Shown piece after piece: positions 14,441-20,821 of a stretch of DNA of 26,923 nt. The stretch lies in NCBI GenBank assembly GCA_964633205.1, contig CAZWFN010000083.1:1-26923 (forward strand). Reading direction: 5' to 3'. Position 1 is the stretch's first letter, and the number at the start of each line of letters is the position of its first letter. The notes under the pieces are model-generated. The model had not been told where the DNA came from. It saw only the letters and a list, made by a program, of their open reading frames with translations, and ran no database searches. A program made the position numbers and the translations under genes. Source of the DNA: CAYVQE01 sp964633205 (GTDB lineage Bacteria > Myxococcota > B64-G9).

Positions 14441-15615
14441 GGACGCGATTGGGATTGGCGACGCACCTGGCGGCCTTGATCGCCGCTGGATTGGTGGCCT
14501 GGTTCGTCTTCGAGCCCGACGCCGAGGCGCCAGCGGGCGAGAAGGTGCTACTGGACGCCAGCCCGGAGGATGTCGAGCGGCTGGACTACCAGACCGAGCA
14601 GCGCCAGGTGGTGGCCGAGGCCATCGAGGGCGGGGGCTTCGAGCTGGTGCTGCGCGAGAAACGCTCGCCTCGCGCCGCCGAGAAGGACCCGAAGGACAAA
14701 GCCGAAAAGGACGCCGCAGCGGGCGTCGACGAGGGCGCCGAAGAAGCCGCCGACGAAGGCGCCGAAGAGGCCGCCGCCGCGAAGACCGACGAAGCCGCTG
14801 GCGAGGACGAAGGGACGTTCGAGCAGACCCGCTACCGGGCCAGCCCGGACTTCGCGCGCGCCCTGGACCGGACTCTGCCACTGGTGTCGCTGCGCGAGCT
14901 GGGCCGGGTCGACGCCGAACGGCTGGCCGCCTTCGGGCTCGACGAGCCGAAGGGCGAGCTGCGCCTGGTCGCCCGTGGCCAGACCGCCCAGCTGTTGATC
15001 GGCGACCGCACCTATGGCCGCGCCAGCGTCTATGTACGCTCGGGGCCGCAGGGACCGGTCCACCTGGTCTCCGCTTCCCTGCTCGGCACGGTCGACTTCC
15101 GGCCGCCGCGTTTCAAGGAGCTGCGCTTTCTGGGCTTGAAGTCCGGGGAGGTCCACCAGGTCGAGATCGACTGCGGCGAGCTGGGCTCGCGGCGTCTCGA
15201 CCACCGCAACCGGGCCGCGCCGGGCAAGGACCGTTGGGTGGCCCAGGACGATCCGGACGCCGACGAAGAGCTGCTGCACAACTGGATGAACAACCTGCTG
15301 CGACTGAGCCTGGTCGAGTACCTGGATGAACCGGTGCAACCCGTCGCCGATGCCCACTGCCGCCTGGTGTTCCAACGAGACGAGACCGATCCGCTGACGG
15401 CCGAGCTGACCTGGTCCGACAATGCGGCCGGCAAGCGCGAGATCTTCGCTCGCAGCGACTTCAGCCGTCACTGGGTGCGCTTGGATCCCGGTGCGGCCAG
15501 CACGCTGATAGCCGATCTGCCGTCGGTGCTGGGCGTCGCGCCGGCGCAACCCACCGGCGCCGCCGACGCCGGGCCGAAGGCCGCGGCCGGCGCAACAGCG
15601 GCGGACGAAAGGTAA
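14437..15615 (+). CDS. DUF4340-like membrane-anchored protein
   Basis: A 392-aa protein with one N-terminal membrane helix (about 6-25, THLAALIAAGLVAWFVF) and a periplasmic beta-rich domain. It shows the DUF4340 pattern in its place after GldG: a helix-anchored start, LGRVDAERLAAFGLDEPKGELRLV, LLIGDRTYGRASVYVR and a DNWM-like HNWMNNLLRL segment. Residues 79-127 are an Ala/Glu/Asp/Lys-rich insertion, probably disordered or helical, containing a tandem DEGAEEAA repeat. The ATG overlaps the gldG-like stop by 4 nt (ATGA). Function unknown; it is probably an accessory subunit of the exporter. Confidence 0.8.
   Translation: MRTRLGLATHLAALIAAGLVAWFVFEPDAEAPAGEKVLLDASPEDVERLDYQTEQRQVVAEAIEGGGFELVLREKRSPRAAEKDPKDKAEKDAAAGVDEGAEEAADEGAEEAAAAKTDEAAGEDEGTFEQTRYRASPDFARALDRTLPLVSLRELGRVDAERLAAFGLDEPKGELRLVARGQTAQLLIGDRTYGRASVYVRSGPQGPVHLVSASLLGTVDFRPPRFKELRFLGLKSGEVHQVEIDCGELGSRRLDHRNRAAPGKDRWVAQDDPDADEELLHNWMNNLLRLSLVEYLDEPVQPVADAHCRLVFQRDETDPLTAELTWSDNAAGKREIFARSDFSRHWVRLDPGAASTLIADLPSVLGVAPAQPTGAADAGPKAAAGATAADER
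14728..14775 (+). repeat. 24-bp tandem repeat coding DEGAEEAA twice
   Basis: Two adjacent 24-bp units (14728-14751 and 14752-14775) differ at only two silent positions. They encode DEGAEEAA-DEGAEEAA inside the acidic insertion of the DUF4340-like protein. Confidence 0.8.
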
Positions 15616-15660
15616 CTCGTCGCTCGCGAGTTGCTCGCTGCCGGCCCGCCGCAGGCCGGC
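15614..15660 (+). other. Two consecutive hairpins before the outer-membrane gene
   Basis: AACTCG/CGAGTT (15614-15619 with 15627-15632) and GCCGGCC/GGCCGGC (15640-15646 with 15654-15660) can form stems of 6 and 7 bp directly after the DUF4340 stop. Neither has a T-tract. They might attenuate transcription or protect the upstream mRNA. Confidence 0.35.
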
Positions 15661-15680
15661 TCGGGGGAGGAGGCAGCGCA

Positions 15681-16250
15681 ATGCGCCCAACCGTTTCCAG
15701 CCGCCCGCTCGCTGCCCTCGGGCTGTCGCTGGTGCTGCTCGGCGCCGGCCTCGGCGCACCGGGGCCCGTGGCCGCCGCCGAACCCGGTCCGGTGATCATC
15801 AACAAGCCGGGCCGCGGCCCGCGGCCCATGCTGTTGGACCTGCATGGCTGCTTCACCCACTTCGGGGTCGGCCCGGCCGTGGGCGCCCGGTTCGCCATCC
15901 CCATCGTCGACAACGGCTTCGTGCCGGTGATCAACAACAGTGTCTCGCTCACCTTCGGCGGCGATTTCTACTGGGTGCGGATCGACCGCGACGACTACGC
16001 GGCGGCGATCGGCTTTCCGGTCACCCTGCAGTGGCGGTTCTTCTTCACGCCGCGCTGGAGCGCCTTCGGCGAGATCGGCTTCAATTTGTTTCTGCATCCC
16101 CATCTGGTCGGCGGCGGCGGCTGGCGCTGGTATCCGAACTCCTGGGTGGTATCCGCCGTCGGCGGCCGCTACCAGCTGTCGGAACGGGTCTCCCTGGTGG
16201 CCCGGCTGGGCAGCCCGTACTCGTCCTTCGGCGTGTCCTTCGCTTTCTAG
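15681..16250 (+). CDS. Small outer-membrane beta-barrel candidate
   Basis: A 189-aa exported protein. It has a signal peptide (residues 1-33, Arg-containing start, hydrophobic LAALGLSLVLLGAGLG, cleavage near VAAAEP). Alternating-hydrophobicity strands follow and it ends in Phe, as outer-membrane barrels do (SFGVSFAF). Aromatic girdle-like strands are visible (SVSLTFGGDFYWVRI, VTLQWRFFFTPRWSAFGEIGFNLFL). About eight strands would fit an OmpA/OmpW-size barrel; I cannot name a family. GGGGGAGGAGG lies 8 nt before the ATG. It follows the Gld-type operon after 65 nt and two hairpins, so it may be its last, separately controlled gene. Confidence 0.7.
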   Translation: MRPTVSSRPLAALGLSLVLLGAGLGAPGPVAAAEPGPVIINKPGRGPRPMLLDLHGCFTHFGVGPAVGARFAIPIVDNGFVPVINNSVSLTFGGDFYWVRIDRDDYAAAIGFPVTLQWRFFFTPRWSAFGEIGFNLFLHPHLVGGGGWRWYPNSWVVSAVGGRYQLSERVSLVARLGSPYSSFGVSFAF

Positions 16251-16258
16251 CCCCGCCA

Positions 16259-16278
16259 GAAGCTCCCGAGGGAGCTTC
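16259..16278. terminator. Bidirectional hairpin between convergent genes
   Basis: GAAGCTCCC and GGGAGCTTC form a perfect inverted repeat 9 nt after the plus-strand stop (16250) and 13 nt after the minus-strand stop (16291). Only a short loop is possible and there is no clear T-run. Its position between two converging genes fits a shared terminator. Confidence 0.55.
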
Positions 16279-16290
16279 CTGCCGGCCGGC

Positions 16291-18582
16291 TCAGCGGTCG
16301 AGCATCTCGTCCCAGGTGGTGTCGGCGGCCCACTGCAAGTGGGCGCCGCTGTAGTCGCCGCTGGGAGCGCCCGCGCAGGGGAAGTAGACGTTCAGCCCGG
16401 TGGCCTCGGGGTGGCTCGCGCGGTGGCGGTGGTGGATGACGGTGGCGGCCAGCGCGTCGAGCAGGGCGTCGTAGATGGCGTCGTTGGGCCGATCATCGTG
16501 CTCGCGGGCCAGCGCGGCCAGCTGGCCCAGGTCGGCGAAGTCCTCACAGCCGAACCAGGAGCAGCCGTACCAGGTCACGTCGGCGCAGATGGCCGACCAG
16601 GCGCCGGCGTCCAGGCTGGCCAGCTCGCCGGCGACCGCATCGGCGGCGGCGGCCAGGTCGGCGACGGCGGTCAGATCCAACGCCGACAGGGTGATGTCAT
16701 CGTAGCCGGCCGGGTAGGAATCGATGTAGGTCTCGACCGCGATTTCGCCGAAGCGCGCCGGGTTGGGGCCGTCCGCCTGGCCGAACTGGGACAGCAGATC
16801 GGTGAACTGCCAACCCTCGCCGGGCTCGAGCTCCTGGCTGGCGACCATGACCAGGCTTCGATCGCGCAGCTCGTAGGCCACCTCGATCATGGCTTCCAGG
16901 CAGGCGTCGAAGGCGACCAGCTGGATGTCCTGGCCGGCCAGCGCCTGGCCCAGCTCACGGGTGAAGAGCATGTCGCCGGGCGGGGCGCCGTGGTCGTCGC
17001 TGCAGGTGCCCTTGTAGACGGGTCCGGCGGGCGCGGCTGCGCTGGCCTGGCGGCGCCAGCCGTCGCCGTGATCGGACACCACCAGGTAGGCGGCTGGTTC
17101 GGGGCCCACGATGGCGCGCACGTCCTGGATGAACTGCACCACGGTTTGGCCGTCGGCCATGTTCAGCTCCTCGCCGCCGGCCACGGTCAGCCCCAGGTGC
17201 GGAGCGTCCAGCTCCTGGCTGCTGCCGTCGTGCACCTCGTAGAAGTGGGCGTCGTTGGTGCCGTAGTGATCGATGACCACGAACACCCGCATCCAGGGCA
17301 CGGCGTCGACCCCGGCCGCCTCCATTTCGTGCCAGTCCGCGGTCAGAAAGTCGTCCAGGTTGTTGTCCGCGGCCAGGTACATCAGCAACACCACCTGGCC
17401 GTCGCAGATCTGCTCGCTGGGCGTGCAGACCCCCTGCTGGCAGCTGTCGCCGGTGGTGCAGGCGTCGCCGTCGTCGCAGGACGTACCGTCGGCCGCCACC
17501 GCGCCGCTGAGACAGCTGCCGGCCAGGCAGGCGTCGCCCAGGGTGCAGTCGTCGCCGTCGTCGCAGGGGGTATCGTCAGCCAGCGGCAGGGTCACGCAGC
17601 CGCCGCTGGCCTCGTCGCAACGGGCCTCCAGGCAGGGCTCGGCCGGCTGCTCGCAGGTGATCGCGGCGGCGCTGGCGCACTCGCCGCTGCGGCAGGTCTC
17701 GTGGCCGTTGCACACCAGATCGTCGTCGCACGAGGTGCCTTCGTTCTTCGGCCGGGCCACGCAGCGGCGCAGCCCTTCGCTGCAGTCGCCGTCGGCGCAG
17801 ATCGAATCCAGGTGGCTGCAATCGACGGCGGTGCCGGGTTGGCAGGCACCGGCCTGGCAGGTCTCGGCCCCGTTGCAGAACAGGCCGTCGTCGCACGGGG
17901 TGCCGTCGGTCCGCGGCGCGGTGGTGCAGCCGCCGGCCGCCTCGCTGCACTGGCCCAGCTGGCAGGCGCTGTCCAGGTGGCTGCAATCGGGGGTGGCGCC
18001 GTCGGTGCAGGCGCCGGCCTGGCAGGTCTCGGCGCCGTTGCAGACCAGGCTGTCGCTGCAGTCGGTGCCGTCCGCGAGCGCCTGGTAGACGCAGTGCGGC
18101 TCGGGCTCACGCACGCAGCTGCCGGCGGCTGCGTGGCAAGGCCCCGGCGGGCTGTCGCAGCGCAGCGCCGCGCAGGGGTCCGGCAGGCAGGCGCCCTCGG
18201 CGCAGCCGAAGGAGCAGGGCTCGAGGTGGGCGGTGTAGCTGCAGGCTCCGTCCCGGCAGGATCCGGTGGCCTCGTACCAGCGGCGGCTGTGGTCGTCCGG
18301 GCAGGTGGCGGCCGGCGGGCTGGTGCACTGGCCGCAGCTGCCGCCGCAGCCGTCGGCACCGCATGCGCGCCTGTCACAGGCGGGCAGGCAGGGGCAGTTG
18401 CAGGCCGACCAGGACAGCCCGTCGGCGGCACAGCGGCGCTCGCCTTCGGCTTGGCCCGGGCAGGCGCAGGCCTCCCGCGCGTCGGGCTCGCATACCCCTG
18501 GGTCGTCTTCGCCGACGCCGCAGCCGGCGGTCGCCAGCACCGCCAGGCCGAGCCCGATCCACCATTGCCACTTCGCCATCAT
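16291..18582 (-). CDS. Clostripain-family (C11) lipoprotein protease on Cys-rich stalk
   Basis: A 763-aa lipoprotein. The signal peptide ends in the lipobox ATAGC (Cys21). Residues 28-393 are Cys-rich, including a 55-residue repeat. The C-terminal 370 residues are a C11 (clostripain-like) cysteine peptidase with LLMYLAADNNL (399-409), the catalytic His in VVSDHGDGW (His505) and the catalytic Cys in AFDACLEAMIEVAYEL (Cys561). Relatives cut after Arg or Lys and self-mature; specificity here is not shown. The tandem ATGs at 18582 and 18579 have GGGAGG 9 nt upstream; the frame extends to 18942 but with no signal peptide there. Convergent with the outer-membrane gene. Probably exposed on the outer membrane. 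Confidence 0.88.
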   Translation of the reverse strand: MMAKWQWWIGLGLAVLATAGCGVGEDDPGVCEPDAREACACPGQAEGERRCAADGLSWSACNCPCLPACDRRACGADGCGGSCGQCTSPPAATCPDDHSRRWYEATGSCRDGACSYTAHLEPCSFGCAEGACLPDPCAALRCDSPPGPCHAAAGSCVREPEPHCVYQALADGTDCSDSLVCNGAETCQAGACTDGATPDCSHLDSACQLGQCSEAAGGCTTAPRTDGTPCDDGLFCNGAETCQAGACQPGTAVDCSHLDSICADGDCSEGLRRCVARPKNEGTSCDDDLVCNGHETCRSGECASAAAITCEQPAEPCLEARCDEASGGCVTLPLADDTPCDDGDDCTLGDACLAGSCLSGAVAADGTSCDDGDACTTGDSCQQGVCTPSEQICDGQVVLLMYLAADNNLDDFLTADWHEMEAAGVDAVPWMRVFVVIDHYGTNDAHFYEVHDGSSQELDAPHLGLTVAGGEELNMADGQTVVQFIQDVRAIVGPEPAAYLVVSDHGDGWRRQASAAAPAGPVYKGTCSDDHGAPPGDMLFTRELGQALAGQDIQLVAFDACLEAMIEVAYELRDRSLVMVASQELEPGEGWQFTDLLSQFGQADGPNPARFGEIAVETYIDSYPAGYDDITLSALDLTAVADLAAAADAVAGELASLDAGAWSAICADVTWYGCSWFGCEDFADLGQLAALAREHDDRPNDAIYDALLDALAATVIHHRHRASHPEATGLNVYFPCAGAPSGDYSGAHLQWAADTTWDEMLDR
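17400..18072 (-). repeat. 55-residue Cys-rich repeat array in the C11 protease
   Basis: Units begin at DGTDC (171), DGTPC (226), EGTSC (281) and DDTPC (336), an exact 55-residue (165-bp) period, followed by a shorter unit from DGTSC (365). Each unit reads roughly DGTPCDDGLFCNGAETC, then QAGAC and further Cys pairs. The style is common in myxobacterial surface proteins. Confidence 0.85.
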
Positions 18583-18673
18583 CACCGCCTGCCTCCCAGC
18601 CCGGCCCCCGGCTTCGTTCGCCGGCACCTTAGCATGGTCGTCCAAGGCGGCAAAACCACCTTGGGCGAGCCGC

Positions 18674-18703
18674 TTGACAGTCTCGCTGTCGGGGTGGGAT
18701 GAT
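18674..18703 (+). promoter_or_regulatory. Possible promoter for the 63-aa protein gene
   Basis: A perfect TTGACA (18674-18679) is followed after 18 nt by GATGAT (18698-18703, 4 of 6). Transcription would start near 18710, leaving a leader of about 86 nt. The remainder of 18583-18795 shows nothing else I can name. Confidence 0.4.
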
Positions 18704-18795
18704 CTGGCCCGAGCGAACCGCATGGCCTTCCGAGGCGCACCGCGCAGCGTCATTCGCGGGGAGGCGGGGGGTTCGAAGCTGGAAGGAGGGCCGCC

Positions 18796-18987
18796 GTGCA
18801 ACAGAGCGTCAAGGTATTCACGGCCACCAAGGCCAAGGAGCGCGGATCCCTGGGGGACCGGATCACCGAGTGGCTGCGGGCCGATCCGCCCAAATCGCTG
18901 CGCGATGTCACCGTGACCCAATCCAGCGACGAAGAGTTCCACTGCTTGACCATCACCTTTCTCTACATCGAACAGGCCCAGGAGTAA
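18796..18987 (+). CDS. Small 63-aa soluble protein, possibly Cse60-like fold
   Basis: A short alpha/beta protein: a first strand VKVFTATKAKE, a helix GSLGDRITEWLRA, then strands LRDVTVTQSSDEEFHCLTITFLYIE. The layout (strand ending in VF, one helix, two strands with a Phe-His-Cys near the end) recalls the 60-residue Cse60/DUF2758 family of small proteins. The match is by eye and weak. It starts at a GTG with GGAAGGAGGG 5 nt upstream, a strong ribosome site. Good coding bias and a promoter support expression. Function unknown; it lies 50 nt before the cyclic-nucleotide-fold gene. Confidence 0.65.
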   Translation: MQQSVKVFTATKAKERGSLGDRITEWLRADPPKSLRDVTVTQSSDEEFHCLTITFLYIEQAQE

Positions 18988-18999
18988 CCGATAACCCCA

Positions 19000-19025
19000 C
19001 TTGTGCCGCGGCTCTTGCGGCGCTA
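19000..19025 (+). promoter_or_regulatory. Promoter-like dyad element, copy A
   Basis: The element holds the dyad GTGCCGC-N7-GCGGCGC. It also reads as a promoter: TTGTGC (19001-19006), 17 nt, then TACATT (19024-19029). Transcription would begin close to the ATG at 19038, so the next gene may have a leaderless message; it indeed lacks a ribosome site. A second copy lies at 20667. Confidence 0.45.
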
Positions 19026-19037
19026 CATTGCGAGCCG

Positions 19038-19538
19038 ATGGATTCTCCGACCGATGGCGTGGAGCTGCTGCGGATCGGGCTGCGGCAAGTGGGCCTGTAC
19101 GAGTTCGTTCAGCAGGACGAGCTGCTATGGCGGGCCCCGCTGCTGGCGGCGCTGGATGAGGTCGAGCGGGAGCGCTTGTTGACCGCCGGCCGGGTGCGCG
19201 GTGTCGGCGGCGGTGAGCTGCTGCTGGCCGAGGCCGCCGTGGCCGATGCGCTGTATTTGCTGCTCGATGGCCACGTCGTGTTGGCGGCCGACGGCGGCGC
19301 GATCGATCTGGCCGTGCTGACCAAGGGCGATTTCTTCGGCCTCAGCGCCGTATTCGGCAACGCCGCCCGTCCCGCCGCCCAGGCGGCCGAGGGTGGCGCC
19401 CGGGTGGCCTTGTTGCCGGCGGCCGAGTTGACCCGGCTGGCCCAGAGACATTCAGCGCTGGGCCGGCTGCTGGCCCGCACCGCCAAGCAACGCCATGCCC
19501 GTTACTCCGAATGCCAGAGCTTTTTGGACCTGTGGTGA
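19038..19538 (+). CDS. Cyclic-nucleotide-binding-fold protein without DNA-binding domain
   Basis: A 166-aa protein with one cNMP-binding (Crp-like) beta-roll at about 30-150 and no helix-turn-helix. Landmarks are APLLAALDEVERERLLTAGRVRGVGGGELLLAE (start of the roll), LYLLLDGHVVLAADGG and LTKGDFFGLSAVFG, then a C-terminal helix. The phosphate-binding cassette is altered: the ribose-contacting Glu of the GE(L/I) motif in CRP is Leu102, and the Arg-Ser pair is Arg111-Pro112. cAMP binding is therefore doubtful. The ATG has no Shine-Dalgarno sequence, and a promoter ends 8 nt upstream. The methyltransferase gene follows within 10-22 nt, so the two are probably one operon. Likely a regulatory subunit. 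Confidence 0.78.
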   Translation: MDSPTDGVELLRIGLRQVGLYEFVQQDELLWRAPLLAALDEVERERLLTAGRVRGVGGGELLLAEAAVADALYLLLDGHVVLAADGGAIDLAVLTKGDFFGLSAVFGNAARPAAQAAEGGARVALLPAAELTRLAQRHSALGRLLARTAKQRHARYSECQSFLDLW

Positions 19539-19548
19539 GGGACGCGCC

Positions 19549-20196
19549 TTGGGCTGGGACATGTGGCTGATCCTGGGCCTGTTCGGCCTGGCGTTCTTGG
19601 GCTTCGGCTCCTCGGTCTTCGCTCTGGCCGTCACCCGGGTCCCGGTGCTGCGCACCCCGGTCGGGGTGCTGCGCGAAATCCGCCAGGCCATCGGGCTGCA
19701 GGCCGGCCAGGTGCTGGTCGATGCCGGCTGTGCCGACGGCCGCGCGCTGAGGGTGCTGTGCGATCGGTCCGGGGTGCGTGGGCGCGGCTACGAGCTCAAC
19801 GGCCCGGTATGGTTGGTGGCGTGGCTGCGGCTCGGCTCGGGGCCGGCGCGGCGGCGTTTGCGGGTCTACTGGCGCGACTTTCACCGCGGCGAGCTCGAGG
19901 ACGTCGACGTGGTCTACTGCTACCTGATGCCGGCGGCCATGGAGCGGGTGGCCCGCAAATGCGCCCGCGAGATGCCCGCCGGCGGCCGCTTGGTCTCCTT
20001 TCTATGGGAGGTGCCCGGCTGGCAGCCCAGCGCGGTGTTGGCGGTCGGTCCGCTGCGCGACCGTGTCTTCATATACGACGTCCACGGCTGTGGTGAGCCG
20101 GGGCTGGAGACGACCGCACCAAGCGGCGAGTTCACAGGCGCGGATGCCGGCCAAGCGGGGCCCGCGGCGCCCCCCGCCGAGCGGCCAAAAACTTGA
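19549..20196 (+). CDS. Membrane-anchored SAM methyltransferase, FAM173/ATPSCKMT-like
   Basis: A 215-aa class I SAM-dependent methyltransferase with one N-terminal membrane helix (about 5-28). Motif I is LVDAGCADGR (56-65) and the acidic SAM-ribose motif is YELN (81-84). VVYCYLMPAAMERV (121-134) and FLWEVPGWQP (151-160) follow. Order and spacing, including the VPVLRTP segment before the fold, follow the FAM173 family. Its mitochondrial member methylates a lysine of ATP synthase subunit c, so a membrane-protein lysine target is a reasonable guess. Start uncertain: TTG at 19549 has GAGGG 7 nt upstream; ATG at 19561 has none. The C-terminus is Pro/Ala-rich. Confidence 0.8.
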   Translation: MGWDMWLILGLFGLAFLGFGSSVFALAVTRVPVLRTPVGVLREIRQAIGLQAGQVLVDAGCADGRALRVLCDRSGVRGRGYELNGPVWLVAWLRLGSGPARRRLRVYWRDFHRGELEDVDVVYCYLMPAAMERVARKCAREMPAGGRLVSFLWEVPGWQPSAVLAVGPLRDRVFIYDVHGCGEPGLETTAPSGEFTGADAGQAGPAAPPAERPKT

Positions 20197-20221
20197 CGCG
20201 ATCCGACCCCCCCGTTATCTT
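20193..20221 (+). promoter_or_regulatory. Sigma-70-like promoter for the sigma-region-4-like gene
   Basis: TTGACG (20193-20198, overlapping the methyltransferase stop) is followed after exactly 17 nt by TATCTT (20216-20221). Transcription would begin near 20228, giving a leader of about 80 nt before the ATG at 20309. Confidence 0.6.
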
Positions 20222-20308
20222 GGATTCTGCAACCGGGCGGTGCGCGAACGCAGCCGAGCCTTTGTTGATGCGGGTTTGCTGCGATTGGCCCGGAAGAGGA
20301 GGGACCGA

Positions 20309-20596
20309 ATGGGATCGCGTTCAAGAACCTCGACCACCACCGAACGCCAGGTGATCGAGCAGCTTCGGGGAGAGTTCGAGCGGCTGTCGACCCGGGAGGC
20401 CCAGGTGCTGCGCATGCGTCACGGCATCGCGGAGTCGGGTGATGTGGCGGTGGCCGAGCCGCCCCACGGATCGGGCTCCGCCTTGAAAGCACGGCTCGCC
20501 GCCATCGAGCAGGAGATCCGCGACCGTCTGCGGACGGCCGGCGAGCCCTCCCCCGCCAAGAGCAAGATCATCGACAAGCTGAAAGACTCCGACTAG
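20309..20596 (+). CDS. Small protein resembling sigma-70 region 4 with lost recognition helix
   Basis: A 95-aa basic, soluble protein. Residues 26-40 (LSTREAQVLRMRHGI) closely copy the start of sigma-70 region 4.2, where primary sigma factors read L..RE..VLRMRFGI. Residues 61-75 (ARLAAIEQEIRDRLR) align with the sigma R.RQIE.KAL.KLR helix. The intervening segment, which in sigma factors holds the -35 recognition turn, is replaced here by VAVAEPPHGSGSALK with Pro and Gly. It should thus not read a -35 box alone but could still touch RNA polymerase or another sigma. GAGGAGGG lies 5 nt before the ATG, and it has its own strong promoter. It could equally be a divergent small family of unrelated function. 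Confidence 0.7.
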   Translation: MGSRSRTSTTTERQVIEQLRGEFERLSTREAQVLRMRHGIAESGDVAVAEPPHGSGSALKARLAAIEQEIRDRLRTAGEPSPAKSKIIDKLKDSD

Positions 20597-20606
20597 GGGC
20601 TCCTGA

Positions 20607-20640
20607 GTCGGCTCGATCTGAACGGACGAGTCGAGCCGGC
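20607..20640 (+). terminator. Hairpin after the sigma-region-4-like gene
   Basis: GTCGGCTCGA and TCGAGCCGGC pair over 10 bp with one G-U around a 14-nt loop, 10 nt after the stop. It is followed by ATTCCTTCGT, a weak T-containing tail. Confidence 0.45.
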
Positions 20641-20666
20641 ATTCCTTCGTCCTTGGAGAAGAGCCT

Positions 20667-20692
20667 CTTGTGCCGCGCTCGATGCGGCGCTA
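20667..20692 (+). promoter_or_regulatory. Promoter-like dyad element, copy B
   Basis: This matches copy A (19000-19025) at 21 of 26 positions. All five differences lie in the loop between the dyad arms GTGCCGC and GCGGCGC. It lies 129 nt before the chemoreceptor-like gene. Its -10 (TAGCCT) is poor, so it may be an operator rather than a promoter. Confidence 0.4.
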
Positions 20693-20764
20693 GCCTCTCG
20701 CCAGCAACCGGCCTCGGATCGCGGATCGGCCGACAGAGATCGCGGCCGAGGTGGGAAATCAGGG

Positions 20765-20793
20765 TGTACCGGCGGCAGTTGCAGCGCTACAAT
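20765..20793 (+). promoter_or_regulatory. Possible promoter for the chemoreceptor-like gene
   Basis: TACAAT (20788-20793) is a 5-of-6 -10 box inside GCGCTACAATGC, nearly the same as GCGCTACATTGC before the cyclic-nucleotide gene. The -35 17 nt upstream (TGTACC) is weak. The leader would be about 22 nt. Confidence 0.45.
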
Positions 20794-20821
20794 GCCCGGA
20801 CGGAACGCGAGAGGAGTGGAT

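Noticed and set aside
15940..18702. A 920-codon plus-strand open frame opposite the clostripain-family gene
   Set aside because: It is a mirror of the Cys-rich coding strand in GC-rich DNA. It has no ribosome site, no recognisable domain and a low-complexity Val/Gly/Ala-rich composition, while the opposite strand encodes an intact protease.
20712..20751. Inverted repeat CCTCGG/CCGAGG before the receptor gene
   Set aside because: Short arms with a long loop in GC-rich DNA; expected by chance and not matched elsewhere.
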